64,000 nt of DNA from the NCBI GenBank assembly GCA_025403435.1, contig CM046340.1:12778091-12842090 (forward strand), written 5' to 3'. Positions 22,951 to 33,798 of the stretch are shown here, piece by piece. Position 1 is the first letter of the stretch. Each line of letters opens with the position of its first letter. This stretch comes from Artocarpus heterophyllus. Its lineage: Eukaryota > Streptophyta > Magnoliopsida > Rosales > Moraceae. Position numbers and translations under genes: made by a program. The notes beneath the pieces were generated by a model, which had not been told where the DNA came from, searched no databases, and worked only from the letters and a program-made list of their open reading frames with translations.

Positions 22951-22975
22951 AAATACCTAGCAGAGAGAACATTGT

Positions 22976-23930
22976 CTTTTAAAAAAAATAATTCTTGCGC
23001 ATATACCTCCATTTTTTACACACAAGATGAAATTTTCAAAAATGTTATTTATGTCCTTGGTATCGCCTGACCAAAGAATGTGACGTTTTCATTTCATTAG
23101 TGCATAAGGATAACACTTTTATTTTAAAGTTTGTTTACCTCAAGTTTAAAACGACATGATGTTCATATAATCAGGTTTGAAGCCTTTTAAGGTTTAAATG
23201 TTGTCATCATTCAAGCTAAAAAGCAAAGAAGCCCTTTCCTTTTAAGCCTATGAAATGACAAATAGTTTGTGATTTAAAAAGATTAAATACACAAGACAGA
23301 GATTTGTCACATCTCATTGAAAATTGCAGCAGCGAGCGACCATTGGCACTAAAGATCTGCAACTGTTTTGTCGTTTATCCTGAAGATCTGATCTGAGAAG
23401 CTCACGAAATTGAAGCCGTCACACTTCGTCAATCATGCCCATCGCCATCCACTGGTTTCACGATGGAGTTACAAATCGTATTTCTTTCCCTCTCTCCTCT
23501 CTCTTTGTTCTTCTCCTTCTCCTGTGCTCTATGTTTCTCTCTCTCCAATTGCGTTGCGATGATGTCTGGTTGTCCCCCTGTCGCAGTGGTCACGCCATAC
23601 AAATCTCCCCCGCGCCGATGTCAACGATCTCTGCCAGATAGAGGTGGTCGCGCAACAATTCCGCTGACAAGGTCTGGGGTAAGGGAGACAAAAAGTGAAG
23701 GTAACGAAGAAAGAAAATGGAAATAAAAAACGAAAAAAATGAAAGAATTTGCCTCATATCTGATTTTTTTTTTTTTGCTTTAATTTGTTTTTTTTATTAT
23801 TTTTTTATTTTCTTAGAAAGGAGCTTCGTTTGGAGATTTAATTTTTATATAGAATCTGGGTCTCTTTTTGTATGGATTCTTGTATTTGAATTTTGTTATA
23901 ATTATGGTTGGTATGTACCAACAGGTGACG
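22976..23930. other. Spacer with pyrimidine-rich stretch, no supported gene
   Basis: The plus-strand frames at 23435-23641 and 23463-23726 overlap and consist mostly of Ser/Leu-rich translation of CT-rich DNA. I do not recognise either. T-rich runs follow at 23764-23815. Confidence 0.4.
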
Positions 23931-24720
23931 TCGTCGAACGATGCTGGTATTATTTCAATAAATACGTGTATATATGGAAATATATTATCAATCTATAAAT
24001 ACAGTATTAACCAAAAAATATAATATTTTCCGGTCATCAAAGATTTAGCCAATAAATTTTTACATTTATCAAAAAATACTGCATTTCTTGATAATATTGT
24101 ACTTATTGGCCGCCATCGACGTTTTCGGTGCCGGCACATCTAGTGACGATGCTGATAAAATTTTGTATTAATATAAAAATATTGCATTTTTATTTTAATA
24201 TGGTATTTTCGAACCACCAGCATCTTCATCGGTGCTAGTGATGTCTGGCAAAGCCACCAATAAATTTTTATATTTACCTGTGGTAAATATTGTATTTCCC
24301 ATTCACGATGGTCCAGCAAAATTACTGGTAAATTTTTATATTTACATATAAATATAGTATTTACAAATAACTATTCTATTTCCCAACCATCAATGGTTTG
24401 ACAAAATCGTCGATAAATTTTTGTATTTACTATTCCACAGCCTCTAGTGTCATTTTTCATGCTAGTGATATCCAATGAAACTATTGGTAAATTTTTGTAT
24501 TTACTTGAAAATAGAGAATTTACATATTAATACGACAGATACCAGGTCCAACGTATTTGCCGGTAAATTTTGTATTTACATAAAAATATAGTATTTACAC
24601 ATTAGTACAATAATTCCCTGTTGCCTGCGACATATTGCCGGTCACTGGCGACGTCAGTGTTAAATTTTTTTTATTATTTAGAAATACAATATTAATATGT
24701 AAATACAGTCCTGAACCAAC
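23930..24720. repeat. Degenerate tandem array, unit about 110-130 bp
   Basis: The words AAATTTTT(A/G)TATTTAC and AATA(C/T)AGTATTTAC recur about six times, each set separated by a more GC-rich stretch with CATC, GCCGG or GACG words. The copies are strongly diverged. No coding potential is seen. Confidence 0.55.
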
Positions 24721-25549
24721 GAAGGAGGAGGGTAAAAGATAGAGAGGAGAAAAATGCAAGGGCATTTTAGGGCTTTTGTTCTCAATATCTTATAAGATGT
24801 ATCTTATTTTCTTATGACATACTATTTATTTTTGTGATATTATTTACTAATTCGTAGCTAAATATATATTATTTGCCTCTTTCTCCCATTATAATATGCA
24901 CTGTCGTTTTGTGAGTTTAAAGATCCATGGGCTTCTCTAACGACGTGATGCACTCTTATCAAACAAGGTGTCCTATGTGATAAACAAATGTAAACAGTAT
25001 TTTATTTTATCAACGATGTGTCATTTAATTTTTGTTAATTTTCTTGCAAGGGAAAAACGCATAGCGTATTTGTTATAAACGCCTTTAAATTACAAAAATC
25101 CCGTCTTGTTGCACTCCAAAATGAGAAAGCAAGGTTGAATGATATAATTTTTATATAGTTTTGGAGTTATGCCACTATTTTTTTGAATTTTTAACACATT
25201 TTGTTGAGGTTAAGTACTTTATTTGAATAACACAAATTGAAAACTCTAATATTTGTGGCAAAAATTGGAAGTAAGGTTTTCCTTTTTGTTCCAAAAGACA
25301 TTTTTATTTGTTCCAAAATTAAGCATTCTCAAATTTGTGTGCTTAAAATTTTTAATTCTCATTTGGTTATTTTTTTTTTATTGGAGGGTTTTCAAATAAA
25401 AATTTATAGTAGTTGTACACATTATTTTCCCTAGAGCTTTGAGACTGTTTCCAATACTTGTTTTCACTAAATTAAGTTTTAATGGCTAGTTTTATATTTT
25501 TGTTGCCCTAATTAAATTCACGAGGTTGCAATATTTTTAAGGTTTCTAA
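24721..25549. other. AT-rich spacer, nothing recognised
   Basis: Only short low-complexity frames (such as 25237-25434), no repeat boundary and no gene motif. Confidence 0.5.
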
Positions 25550-27145
25550 CTTTACTGCCAATTACCTACAGTGATACAATTTTGCCGTTTTAGCCAAATA
25601 TAATCAGAAGTTTCAATAAACCAAAATTGGCTAAAACAAGGGAGCTTTAAATCTAGGAACCATATTGGTTCGAACCTAGTCCAGTGTAGTATGAGAGTAA
25701 GAAGAAGCAAGGGAGTAAGCCGCAGAGTTTCCTTCTCTTGGGACATGGTAGCATTTCTAGCCATTACAAATGAGAGAAGGCGAATAATATCATCAATAAG
25801 GTCCCCTTCTTTGACTGAAGGCAAACCTAAATTAACTACCTGATTTACCCAAAATGCATTCACCTAATCTTCAAACCATAGGAGCCTCGCAAGTAGTACC
25901 CCTTCCCGAAGAGCGACGCACTCGGCTAGGAGGGGGAAAAAAAGGATCCCTGCACTCTTGGATAAATGCGTAAGCATAGTACCGGTAGAGTCCCTAACCA
26001 TAGTTCCCACAGAATAAAACTCAAACCTTCACAAACAACATCATTATTTGACGTCAACAGGAGTCGACCATTTGATCATTCTGTTGGCTTCGTAGTAGGT
26101 CAGCTACTCCATTGATCCCACTCCAACACATCTGATAGTCCCCAATCATGTGCCCAGCTAACTCCAGCATTTTCACAACGAGTCGGATCAGACCGTGATG
26201 AAATAAAATTATTTCTGTATGTCCATGTAGCCCATGCAACATGATGAAACACGACACAAACTGACACTCAAACTCCCAAAACAACCAGCGAACAACCAGC
26301 GAAAGCTGATTTTAGTTTTGTCCAAATCTCCAAGGAGTCCCAAACTTGTCGTGCGAACTTGCACTCCCACAACGAATGCTGCATAGTCTCAATCATACCC
26401 AGAGAGTATTTATAACTTGTAGCGCACTGAATGCCTCTTCTTGCAGCCCAACGTGACAAAGGCAAAAATGCCATTTGCTGCCCTCCAAACAAAATTCTTG
26501 ATCTTGTTGGGAATCTTGAGACATCACAATTTTCACCACCAATATATGTCCCCTAGAGGTCTTGACCCCTCAGATCATTCTTCAGCTCCATAGCCAACCA
26601 ATAGCCCAATTTGACAGTATACTAACATTTGGAATCGAAGTGCCACTCCCACTCATCGTTGCCCACCCTGTCCTAGTGGAATACCCAAAATAACCTCCTG
26701 GTCTACCAGAAGAAATGGTGTTATAAATAATTTCTCTGTTCCACTGCCAATTGAGGATAAGGTCTTCCACCATCCAATCTGTTGTCATCTCATTTGGTGG
26801 AGTGACAGGTCGAAATGTGCTTGGCCATGGAATCCATAGATCATCAAAACCTTTATATCTGCCCCGTCGGCACCCCATATTATACTTCTCTAAGTGAAAG
26901 ATGGGTTGTTACTACACCCGCTTTCAAAAGGGTCTCATCTGGGAAATATTTAGCCTTAAACACTCTAGCTGTAAGAGAATCGGGGCTTCTGATGATACAC
27001 CAATTTTGCTTAGCAAAGCGGGCTGGTTGAAAGCAACCATGTGTGTAAGGCCCATGCCTTTTCTTGATTTTAGGTGACACAACTAGTCCCATCGCATTCA
27101 ATGAATCTTCTTTTCTAAGACATCACCACTCCACCAAAATCTTGA
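25550..27145 (-). mobile_element. 5'-truncated LINE fragment (end of ORF2)
   Basis: Minus-strand frames give the C-terminal end of a plant L1 ORF2. Near 27140-27060 there is a tryptophan-rich WWSGD-type segment. Near 27010-26930 it reads SPDSLTARVFKAKYFPDETL. At 26492-26290 it reads QHSLWECKFARQVWDSLEIW, the zf-RVT end. Around 25930-25800 it reads LLAECVALREGVLLARLLWF, followed by a stretch with VNLGLPSVKEGDLIDDIIRL, an RNase H-like end. Frameshifts and stops break it into pieces. The endonuclease and RT core are absent, as in a typical 5'-truncated insertion. It is in the same orientation as the LINE at 16970-22975 but not close enough in sequence to be the same copy. Confidence 0.75.
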
Positions 27146-29230
27146 GATTAAGGATTGAATCTTCTAATATAGTGGTTTTTTAAAATTCTATAAAAGGTTC
27201 TTAAAAAAAAAGAAGAAGTCCTAACATACCATATTTTCATTTTTCCCTAAAAATTAAATAATAAGTTCTTATAATTTGTAGGAAAATTGTAATAAACATC
27301 ACTTTTTCAAAACTAATTATAGCAAAATATTATATTTTAAAAATATTTACAGTAAATAGAAAATTTATTGTATAAATAATCTGTTTACCCTCTTATTTAT
27401 AGTGTTAATTCTTATTTACATAGTAAATAAATTTAAGGTGCAAATAATTTATTTACTACCTTTTTATAGTGTAAATTATTTTTATTTACACAATGAATAA
27501 ATTATTTATATCGTAAGTTTATTATTTATTACAATAATTTTCAAAACATGCAATTTACTTTAAAAAGTTTTAAAATTTTGTTATTTCTTTTATAATCCCT
27601 AATTTATATATTTTTTGAGGTAAGCGAGTGTCTTTTATATATATTACCAATAAATAAATAAAATAAAAACAAAATCATACAAAATACTCTGTAGTGCTTT
27701 AAATTTATTTCAATTCTATCAAATTTACATTCATTTTTTTGATGAAAAAGCTTCATACTATTTTTTGGTCTATGGTTTCAATATGATTTGATAGTTAAGG
27801 GAACCGTGTTATTGAGGGAGCCCTTTTAAAGGTAAGAAGTAACATGTAGTTTCTTTATTGTAAAGCTAGTCGTCTTTGTTGGTTCAAAAGCCCTATCTCT
27901 CTCTCCACCCTCTCCCTCCTGTCTCTCCTCTTTAAACAATGTGCGTGTCTTGAAATGGTTTCAATTACTCATACTGCTTATAATCCTCATACTACAGTAT
28001 CCTCCTTGGAAGACACCAAGAACAAAAGAGCAAAGTCTTCCCACAATTGTAGGAAATAAGGCTAAAACTAGTTTCTCCCATCTCGAAAGGAGACTCTGAA
28101 CCTGCCCATTATAGGTATAAGAATTGTCCCACATTGCACCAACCATATTAAAAATGGTCAATAATGAGCAAGTCACAGCTCAAATGCCACCCAACACCAT
28201 TAGATCACAACATCCAAGTCTGGATATATATTATAGTCCGAGCTATTGGCCTTTAAACTTAGAGACAAGCGAACAAATTAATGGACCCATGGCTCTTTTT
28301 TTTTTTTTTAATTCCCTCCCTGTGGTTTTGTAACCTTGGAAGACATGCATGAACCATCTAAAAGCCAAATAAGAAGGAATGTGCAATCAATTATGAGAAA
28401 ATTGAAAAGAGAAACATATATGATGGCTTGGCCAAAGTCGGTGGAGTTTTGTGGTTGGGCATATCAATAAGCTATTCGAAACGCCAATCTATACTTGTAT
28501 GCGAAATCGAATCAAAATCTAACATTCAGAAAATTGAGTGAGTATTGCAAGTAAACTATAGTTTTACCCCACTTCGAAGTCCCCTTGAAAAAAATCTTTA
28601 TAGCTTTCATACCGTGGCATATAAATTCTTATCGACACTGACAAAAACAAAATGAATTCTTTTTTTACTACAATATTTTTTCTTATAGAAAAAAGTTCAA
28701 ACCCAATAACCAAATGGCCATAAAGTCATTAAAATGGGCACAAATATAAAGTTTAGTATGAGCAAAACTTAAATCTGAATTTGATCCTCTCAAGTACACG
28801 TTTATCAAGTTATTTCCCTTGTACTAGAGATGAAGCCCTTTTCAATTATCAATAAGTATATTGCAGACAAACACTAAACATGCCAACAATCTTGAAAAGT
28901 TCAACTTTAAAGCGGTTAGTATAATCTAGAACATACATATATATGGATGATAGGTTGTGTCAACCCCCACAAAGGTAAAGAAGCCTAGATGACAGATCAT
29001 TCTAAGGTGTGTTAGGTGGTCTTCTTCAAGCCGTCTTCATCTCTACTTGGCCCATACGAAATCCCTTAATAATTAGGATTCAAAGTACCTGCCTAGTCCT
29101 ACAAACACATTTCGACCATCCTCTATGGAGTTTGCATATTATGTCCACAAGCACTAAAGTACTGCTACCAATAACAAACAATATCTCCATAGCTATTTCT
29201 TCTATCCGTCAGAGGTTTAATTCTTTGTAA
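27146..29230. other. AT-rich spacer without recognised genes
   Basis: Between 27180 and 27700 the DNA is extremely AT-rich with TTTATTTACA-type words. The short frames at 27961-28176 and 29009-29230 have no motif I know; a LINE-derived origin is possible but not shown. Confidence 0.45.
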
Positions 29231-29234
29231 AGTC

Positions 29235-29392
29235 TGCTTGGGAATGTAATTGGAACTATATAGTTGGAACTAAAACACTACACTATATGAACGCTTTATA
29301 CTATAATATACTTTTGTTGTATACTGTAATATGTGAGAGCTTTATATTATAACAGTTGAAACTAACAAGTTTTAACGATGTTGCCAAATAAA
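29235..29392 (+). mobile_element. MITE-like copy A3
   Basis: A diverged member of the family at 11644-11775, with GTTGGAACTAAAACACTACAC, TGTAATATGTGAGAGCTTTA and an ending GTTTTAACGATGTTGCCAAA. Confidence 0.45.
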
Positions 29393-29684
29393 GCTGCAGA
29401 GAATAAAAACTTTACGTTGGCAACTTTTCTTTAAAATAATAAGGTTGCGTGTTTTATATATACAAACATTTATAGATTCTAGATGAGAGCATAGTTCTGT
29501 CTTCTTTTCTTTTCATCTATGGTAAGAGACATTGGGTCATTGATCTCTTTTTCTTTACGTAGAACAACATAAAATAAAAACTAAAAATATCCATTTCCAA
29601 TGCTTTTAAATCATATCCCTATCATTCAGCATTTAAACTATTATACAAAAAATGAATCTTTTAAGTGTGATGAAAATTGATGTT

Positions 29685-29812
29685 CTGTTTGGAGAATCAG
29701 TTGAAATATACGTTTTAAGTTTAAAAACTATAGCATGTGATAATGTTACACTGTAGCAGCTTTTAGTTTTTTACTGTAATTGTTAAGAGCTTTACACAAT
29801 TTTGTAAGTCAT
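29685..29812 (+). mobile_element. MITE-like copy A4, weak
   Basis: It contains TATAGCATGTGATAATGTTA, CACTGTAGCAGCTTTTAG and TTAAGAGCTTTACACAATTT. Its ends are poorly kept. Confidence 0.35.
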
Positions 29813-30153
29813 GGATCCCTAGTAGTTAGATTCATTGCTTGTCACAATCATCACATATATAGATACATGAAGGTTATCCACAATGCTTAATATAATTGAA
29901 GCTGGTTTACATTATGGGTATGTCTCTCTTCCACTACCAAAAAAAAAATGAAAAATGATACAAAGAAATCTGAAATATATTTTGCTTATGATTAACCAAA
30001 AGAAACTACAGATAGTTCTTGGGAAAAACCACAATGTAAATGCATCCTTCCCATATTATTCATTTCATTTGCAGCTCTTCTTTGCACAAATAATAAAGTT
30101 ATAAGCATGAAAAACAGAGAACTGTCCATGGGGAAGTGTTGAGAGGGTATTTA

Positions 30154-30170
30154 TCAATGGAAGTTGTGAG
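30154..30170 (-). pseudogene. Displaced last codons and stop of the bHLH gene
   Basis: On the minus strand, after the duplicated CTCAC (30170-30166), the bases read AAC TTC CAT TGA. They continue in phase the exon 6 frame that breaks off at 39849, giving three residues (NFH) and the stop at 30154-30156. The Copia element at 30171-39848 separates the two parts. The sequence just left of it (down to about 29900) would be the original 3' UTR. Confidence 0.8.
30166..30170. repeat. Target site duplication of the Copia element, left copy (GTGAG)
   Basis: Matches 39849-39853 on the other side. Confidence 0.9.
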
Positions 30171-32213
30171 TGTTGGGTTTGGTGCCCTAAAAGCTGTGAC
30201 ATTGTACATATTGTTAATAAATAAATAAAATGACATTTATTATTATTTTGGTTGATTATATGTATTATGAATACATTTATAAACATCAAGAAAATTCCAT
30301 GATTATTTATGTGACTATAAATTTAGCATATAAGTGTTATTTGCTTGGGGATAAAATTTATAGATAATAATCTAAATAGTCCGTAATAATTAATTAAAGT
30401 TTGAGATCTTTAATTAATAATAATAATAAAAATTACAAGTACGGTCCAATCTCATCTAAAATGAAATAGTCATTATCCGGACTATTAATGTAGAGACATT
30501 GGGTTGGATGTACTTTATATAATGAGATTATATAGGACTGGACCAGATAAATTATGAATCTCTAATAATCATCCGTTACAAATAGAGTATTCAAATTTAT
30601 CACTATGATGATCATATATTTGACAGTCTTAATCCTGAGTATTTATTAGACTCCTATTTATTACATTATGTTTTTTGACTTGCATGGTAAGATTTGTCTA
30701 AGCACAGATTATAACTTAGCATCTTGGAAACATAAAGTAATGAATGGCTGGGAATAATATTATACAGATATGGAATCCATTCCTTCCCTATGGAAGTTAG
30801 AAAAATAGTTCTCTTGAGTGATAATTCAAGTTTTGAACAGTAGAGCGCTCGTTCATAATAAGATTATGAATTAATTGTTCATTAGAGAATTATTGGAACT
30901 CAAGGATAAAGATGTAATAAGAGAGGTGAACGGAAATTGAACCTAGCTCTTATTATGAACTATTTATGGAGGACTGACTTATATGTAATGATTATATCAA
31001 TGGACTGCTCGTTAATTTTCTTTGAGTAATTATACTATAATCTCAAGAGTTCAGTTTCAGGTTTTTAGTGGAGTAACACTGAAACTAATAAATTTGGCAC
31101 ATTAATTAAAGAGTTTAATTAAATGTCAAATTTATTGGAGCTTGGGTTATAGGTCCATAGGTCCCCAATACCACCTCTGTAACACTATATTGGATTTTGC
31201 ATAGAATGAATTATACATGTTTAATTTAGAATTTTTGAATTCTGAATTAATTTTTCACACTTAAATTATTAACGTGACACAGAAAAATGTTCTCTGTGAC
31301 ACATAATGTAATGTGATAAATGTTGTCACATTTAACTGAGCATTAGTTAATTAATTGATAATTGTTAAAATCTATTCTTAAATAAATATGATTTATTTTT
31401 GAATTTAGATTTGGATATATATATATATATATGGTTTTGAACCAAATCTTTTTATATATATATAAGATTTTATAATATATTAATATATATATATATTAAT
31501 ATAATATTATAAATAAATAAATAAAGGAGGAAACGTAACTTGCTGTTACGCTTCACGTTTCACTTTTTTGCCTTTATATATATATGTACCGAATCACGCC
31601 TTTATATATATATGTACCGAATCTATGTGATTCGGTCAAAGTCAAAAAAAAAAAAAAAGGGGGCAAGTTTTTTTTTTCGGCAAGTTACTTTTGTATATAT
31701 ATATATATATATGTTAACCGAATATAGATTCGGGAAAGGGGAAAGGGGAAAGGGGAAAGCGGAAAACAAAAGAAGAAAAGGAAAGGAAAAGAAAAAGGAA
31801 AGAAAAATTACTAATAGCTCAGTTATAAAAAGGAAGAGATAACAGTTATCTCAGTAATTTTTATACACATAATTCTAAGAGAGAAAAACTGAGAGTTATT
31901 CTCTAAAAAAAAAAAAAAAGTCTGTTATCTCATGTGTTGAGTACATAGCAGATTCAGAAAAGTGTAAGGATAATTCATTCTTGCAGTTTGACGCCCCTTG
32001 TCTTTCCATTGGTGTGGAGGCCTAGCTTGGAAGATCGTGGTGTCAATAAGGAAAGCTAGAATACCCTGATAGTCTTCAAAAGGTTAGTAAAAAATTCCTA
32101 AAGCTTTCTGTAATTAAAATTATATATTTATTCTCGATGAACAAAGTTTTCAGAAAATTTTTGTTTATCAACAATCCGTTCCTTCCGCTGCGTTTCATAT
32201 TTTAATTTCAACA
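30171..32213 (+). repeat. 5' LTR of the Copia element
   Basis: Length 2043 bp. It contains (TA)n runs near 31412-31500 and 31695-31712, a GA-rich block at 31733-31800 and a short tandem duplication at about 31570-31622 (GCCTTTATATATATATGTAC twice) that is single in the 3' LTR. Confidence 0.93.
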
Positions 32214-32215
32214 AA

Positions 32216-32230
32216 TGGCATCAGAGCGGG
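32216..32230 (+). other. Primer-binding site of the Copia element
   Basis: TGGCATCAGAGCGGG, two bases after the 5' LTR. It differs by one base in its core from the common plant initiator-Met primer site. Confidence 0.85.
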
Positions 32231-33798
32231 TTATAGCATATATAATTTTAATTAAACATGATTTTATTTTGATGATATCATGTTTTTGATGCATGTTTGT
32301 GGGCACTTTGCATCTTTGTTAATTTTTATTCATGTGATGAATGGTTGTTTAATGAAAGGATTTTTGGTCGTTAATTATATGGTCCTTTTGGATTAATAAT
32401 TTTATTTTCAGTTTGATTAGATCAATCTGTGTAAACCCATAAAGGGGTATAGGCTTTTTGTAATTTATTATTATTATTTTTTCTTCTCTCCTCTCTTTCA
32501 CTTGCTACACGTGGAGCGATGAAGAAAAAGATGTCCATTGGATTTTTTGGCCTAGTTGAGAACTGTGGGCCTATCAGATTTCAAAGGCAATCCAGCAAAT
32601 TGTTGCACAATAAACCATTTGATGAAGACCACAAAATTGGAGCAGGGAATTATGTATAAATTACAAGAAGACCCCTGTAATTTTATTTTATTTTATTTTT
32701 TATTCTTTGGGTTGTAATTTTAATTATCCAAAAGGACCCGGTCAAAAATTCATTGTTTATTTTCATTTTTAATTTCATGTGATGATTGTGATAACATGTT
32801 CATGCATGATAACATGTCATCTAGGAAAGTGCCCACTTATAGTTATTGTAACATGACATGCATACGCTTAGCATATTATTTTTATAAAGGAGTTTATAAA
32901 ATGATTTAATATGTGTTAGTATTAATTTAATGAGATTAAATTAATTGGGTTGGTTTTATAGAAACTTAATTTATTAATCAACCAAATAATGTGAATTTAG
33001 TTTTAACAGTTAAGACTTGGTAAAATTCACATTAATTCTAAGTTATCTAATTTTAAATTGTTTAATATTTAGTAACTTAGACAATTCATAATAAATTTAG
33101 ATTTTTAGAAAATCTGGTAATTTATTTAAGTGTAAATAGAATGAGATTCTATTAACACATAATATAATCTAGTAATTAAAAATTGTTTTTAACTACTAGA
33201 ATTATGAAACATATGATGTTTTATAAGATAAAACACATCTTCTAAAATAATGAGTGGGAGAAGGTAATATGACAATATAACCTACGGTCTCCACTATTAG
33301 TACAACACCGTGAGATTTAGGTGGCGCCTCGCGACGCTTTGATTTCGTCCTCCCTACGGAGGGTGTCCATTTAAATCAATATCAAGGTTGGCTTCCTTGA
33401 GATAGGATTTTATAATGTATTTCAAAATTGACCTACCCTACGGCGGCAATTTTGAGTTAAGTTGTTAAAATCTAAAATAGTGGGTTACACTCATAAAGAC
33501 ATAATTAAATTGTTAATTATATCTTGACCAAAATAAACGGTTATTAATAAATATAGAAAATATGAGATATTTTGAATATATTTATTAATTGAGAATGTCT
33601 CAATTCAATTCATAAATAATTTGACCTACCCTACGGCGGCACTTTATTTATTAAAATTGAATAATCGTGGAATTAGTAAAATATTTTTTGTGTTTTTCAT
33701 ATGCATCATGCATCACGTTTACTATTCCAAAACATATATTTATGATGTTTATGCAACCATTTTAATTTATGCTATTTTATTTATTTATTACAGCGACA
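32231..33798 (+). other. Long untranslated leader of the Copia element
   Basis: About 1.57 kb between primer site and gag. It includes two exact copies of GACCTACCCTACGGCGGCA (near 33430 and 33623). It ends with a T-rich tract and ACAG just before the gag ATG, which looks like a splice acceptor. No coding sequence is recognised. Confidence 0.6.

Larger units (their letters stand above)
16970..22975 (-). mobile_element. Near full-length, decayed L1-type LINE retrotransposon
   Basis: Reading the minus strand from right to left gives the order expected for a plant L1: an ORF1 nucleic-acid-binding protein (about 22950-21900), endonuclease (about 21200-20600), a linker and reverse transcriptase (about 20590-18900), a zinc-binding zf-RVT segment (about 18000-17780) and an RNase H-like end (17360-16980). 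Every part has stops and shifts, so it is inactive. Target duplications were not identified. Confidence 0.82.

Noticed and set aside
31540..31842. 100-codon ORF in the Copia 5' LTR
   Set aside because: Low-complexity translation of TA- and GA-rich DNA within an LTR.
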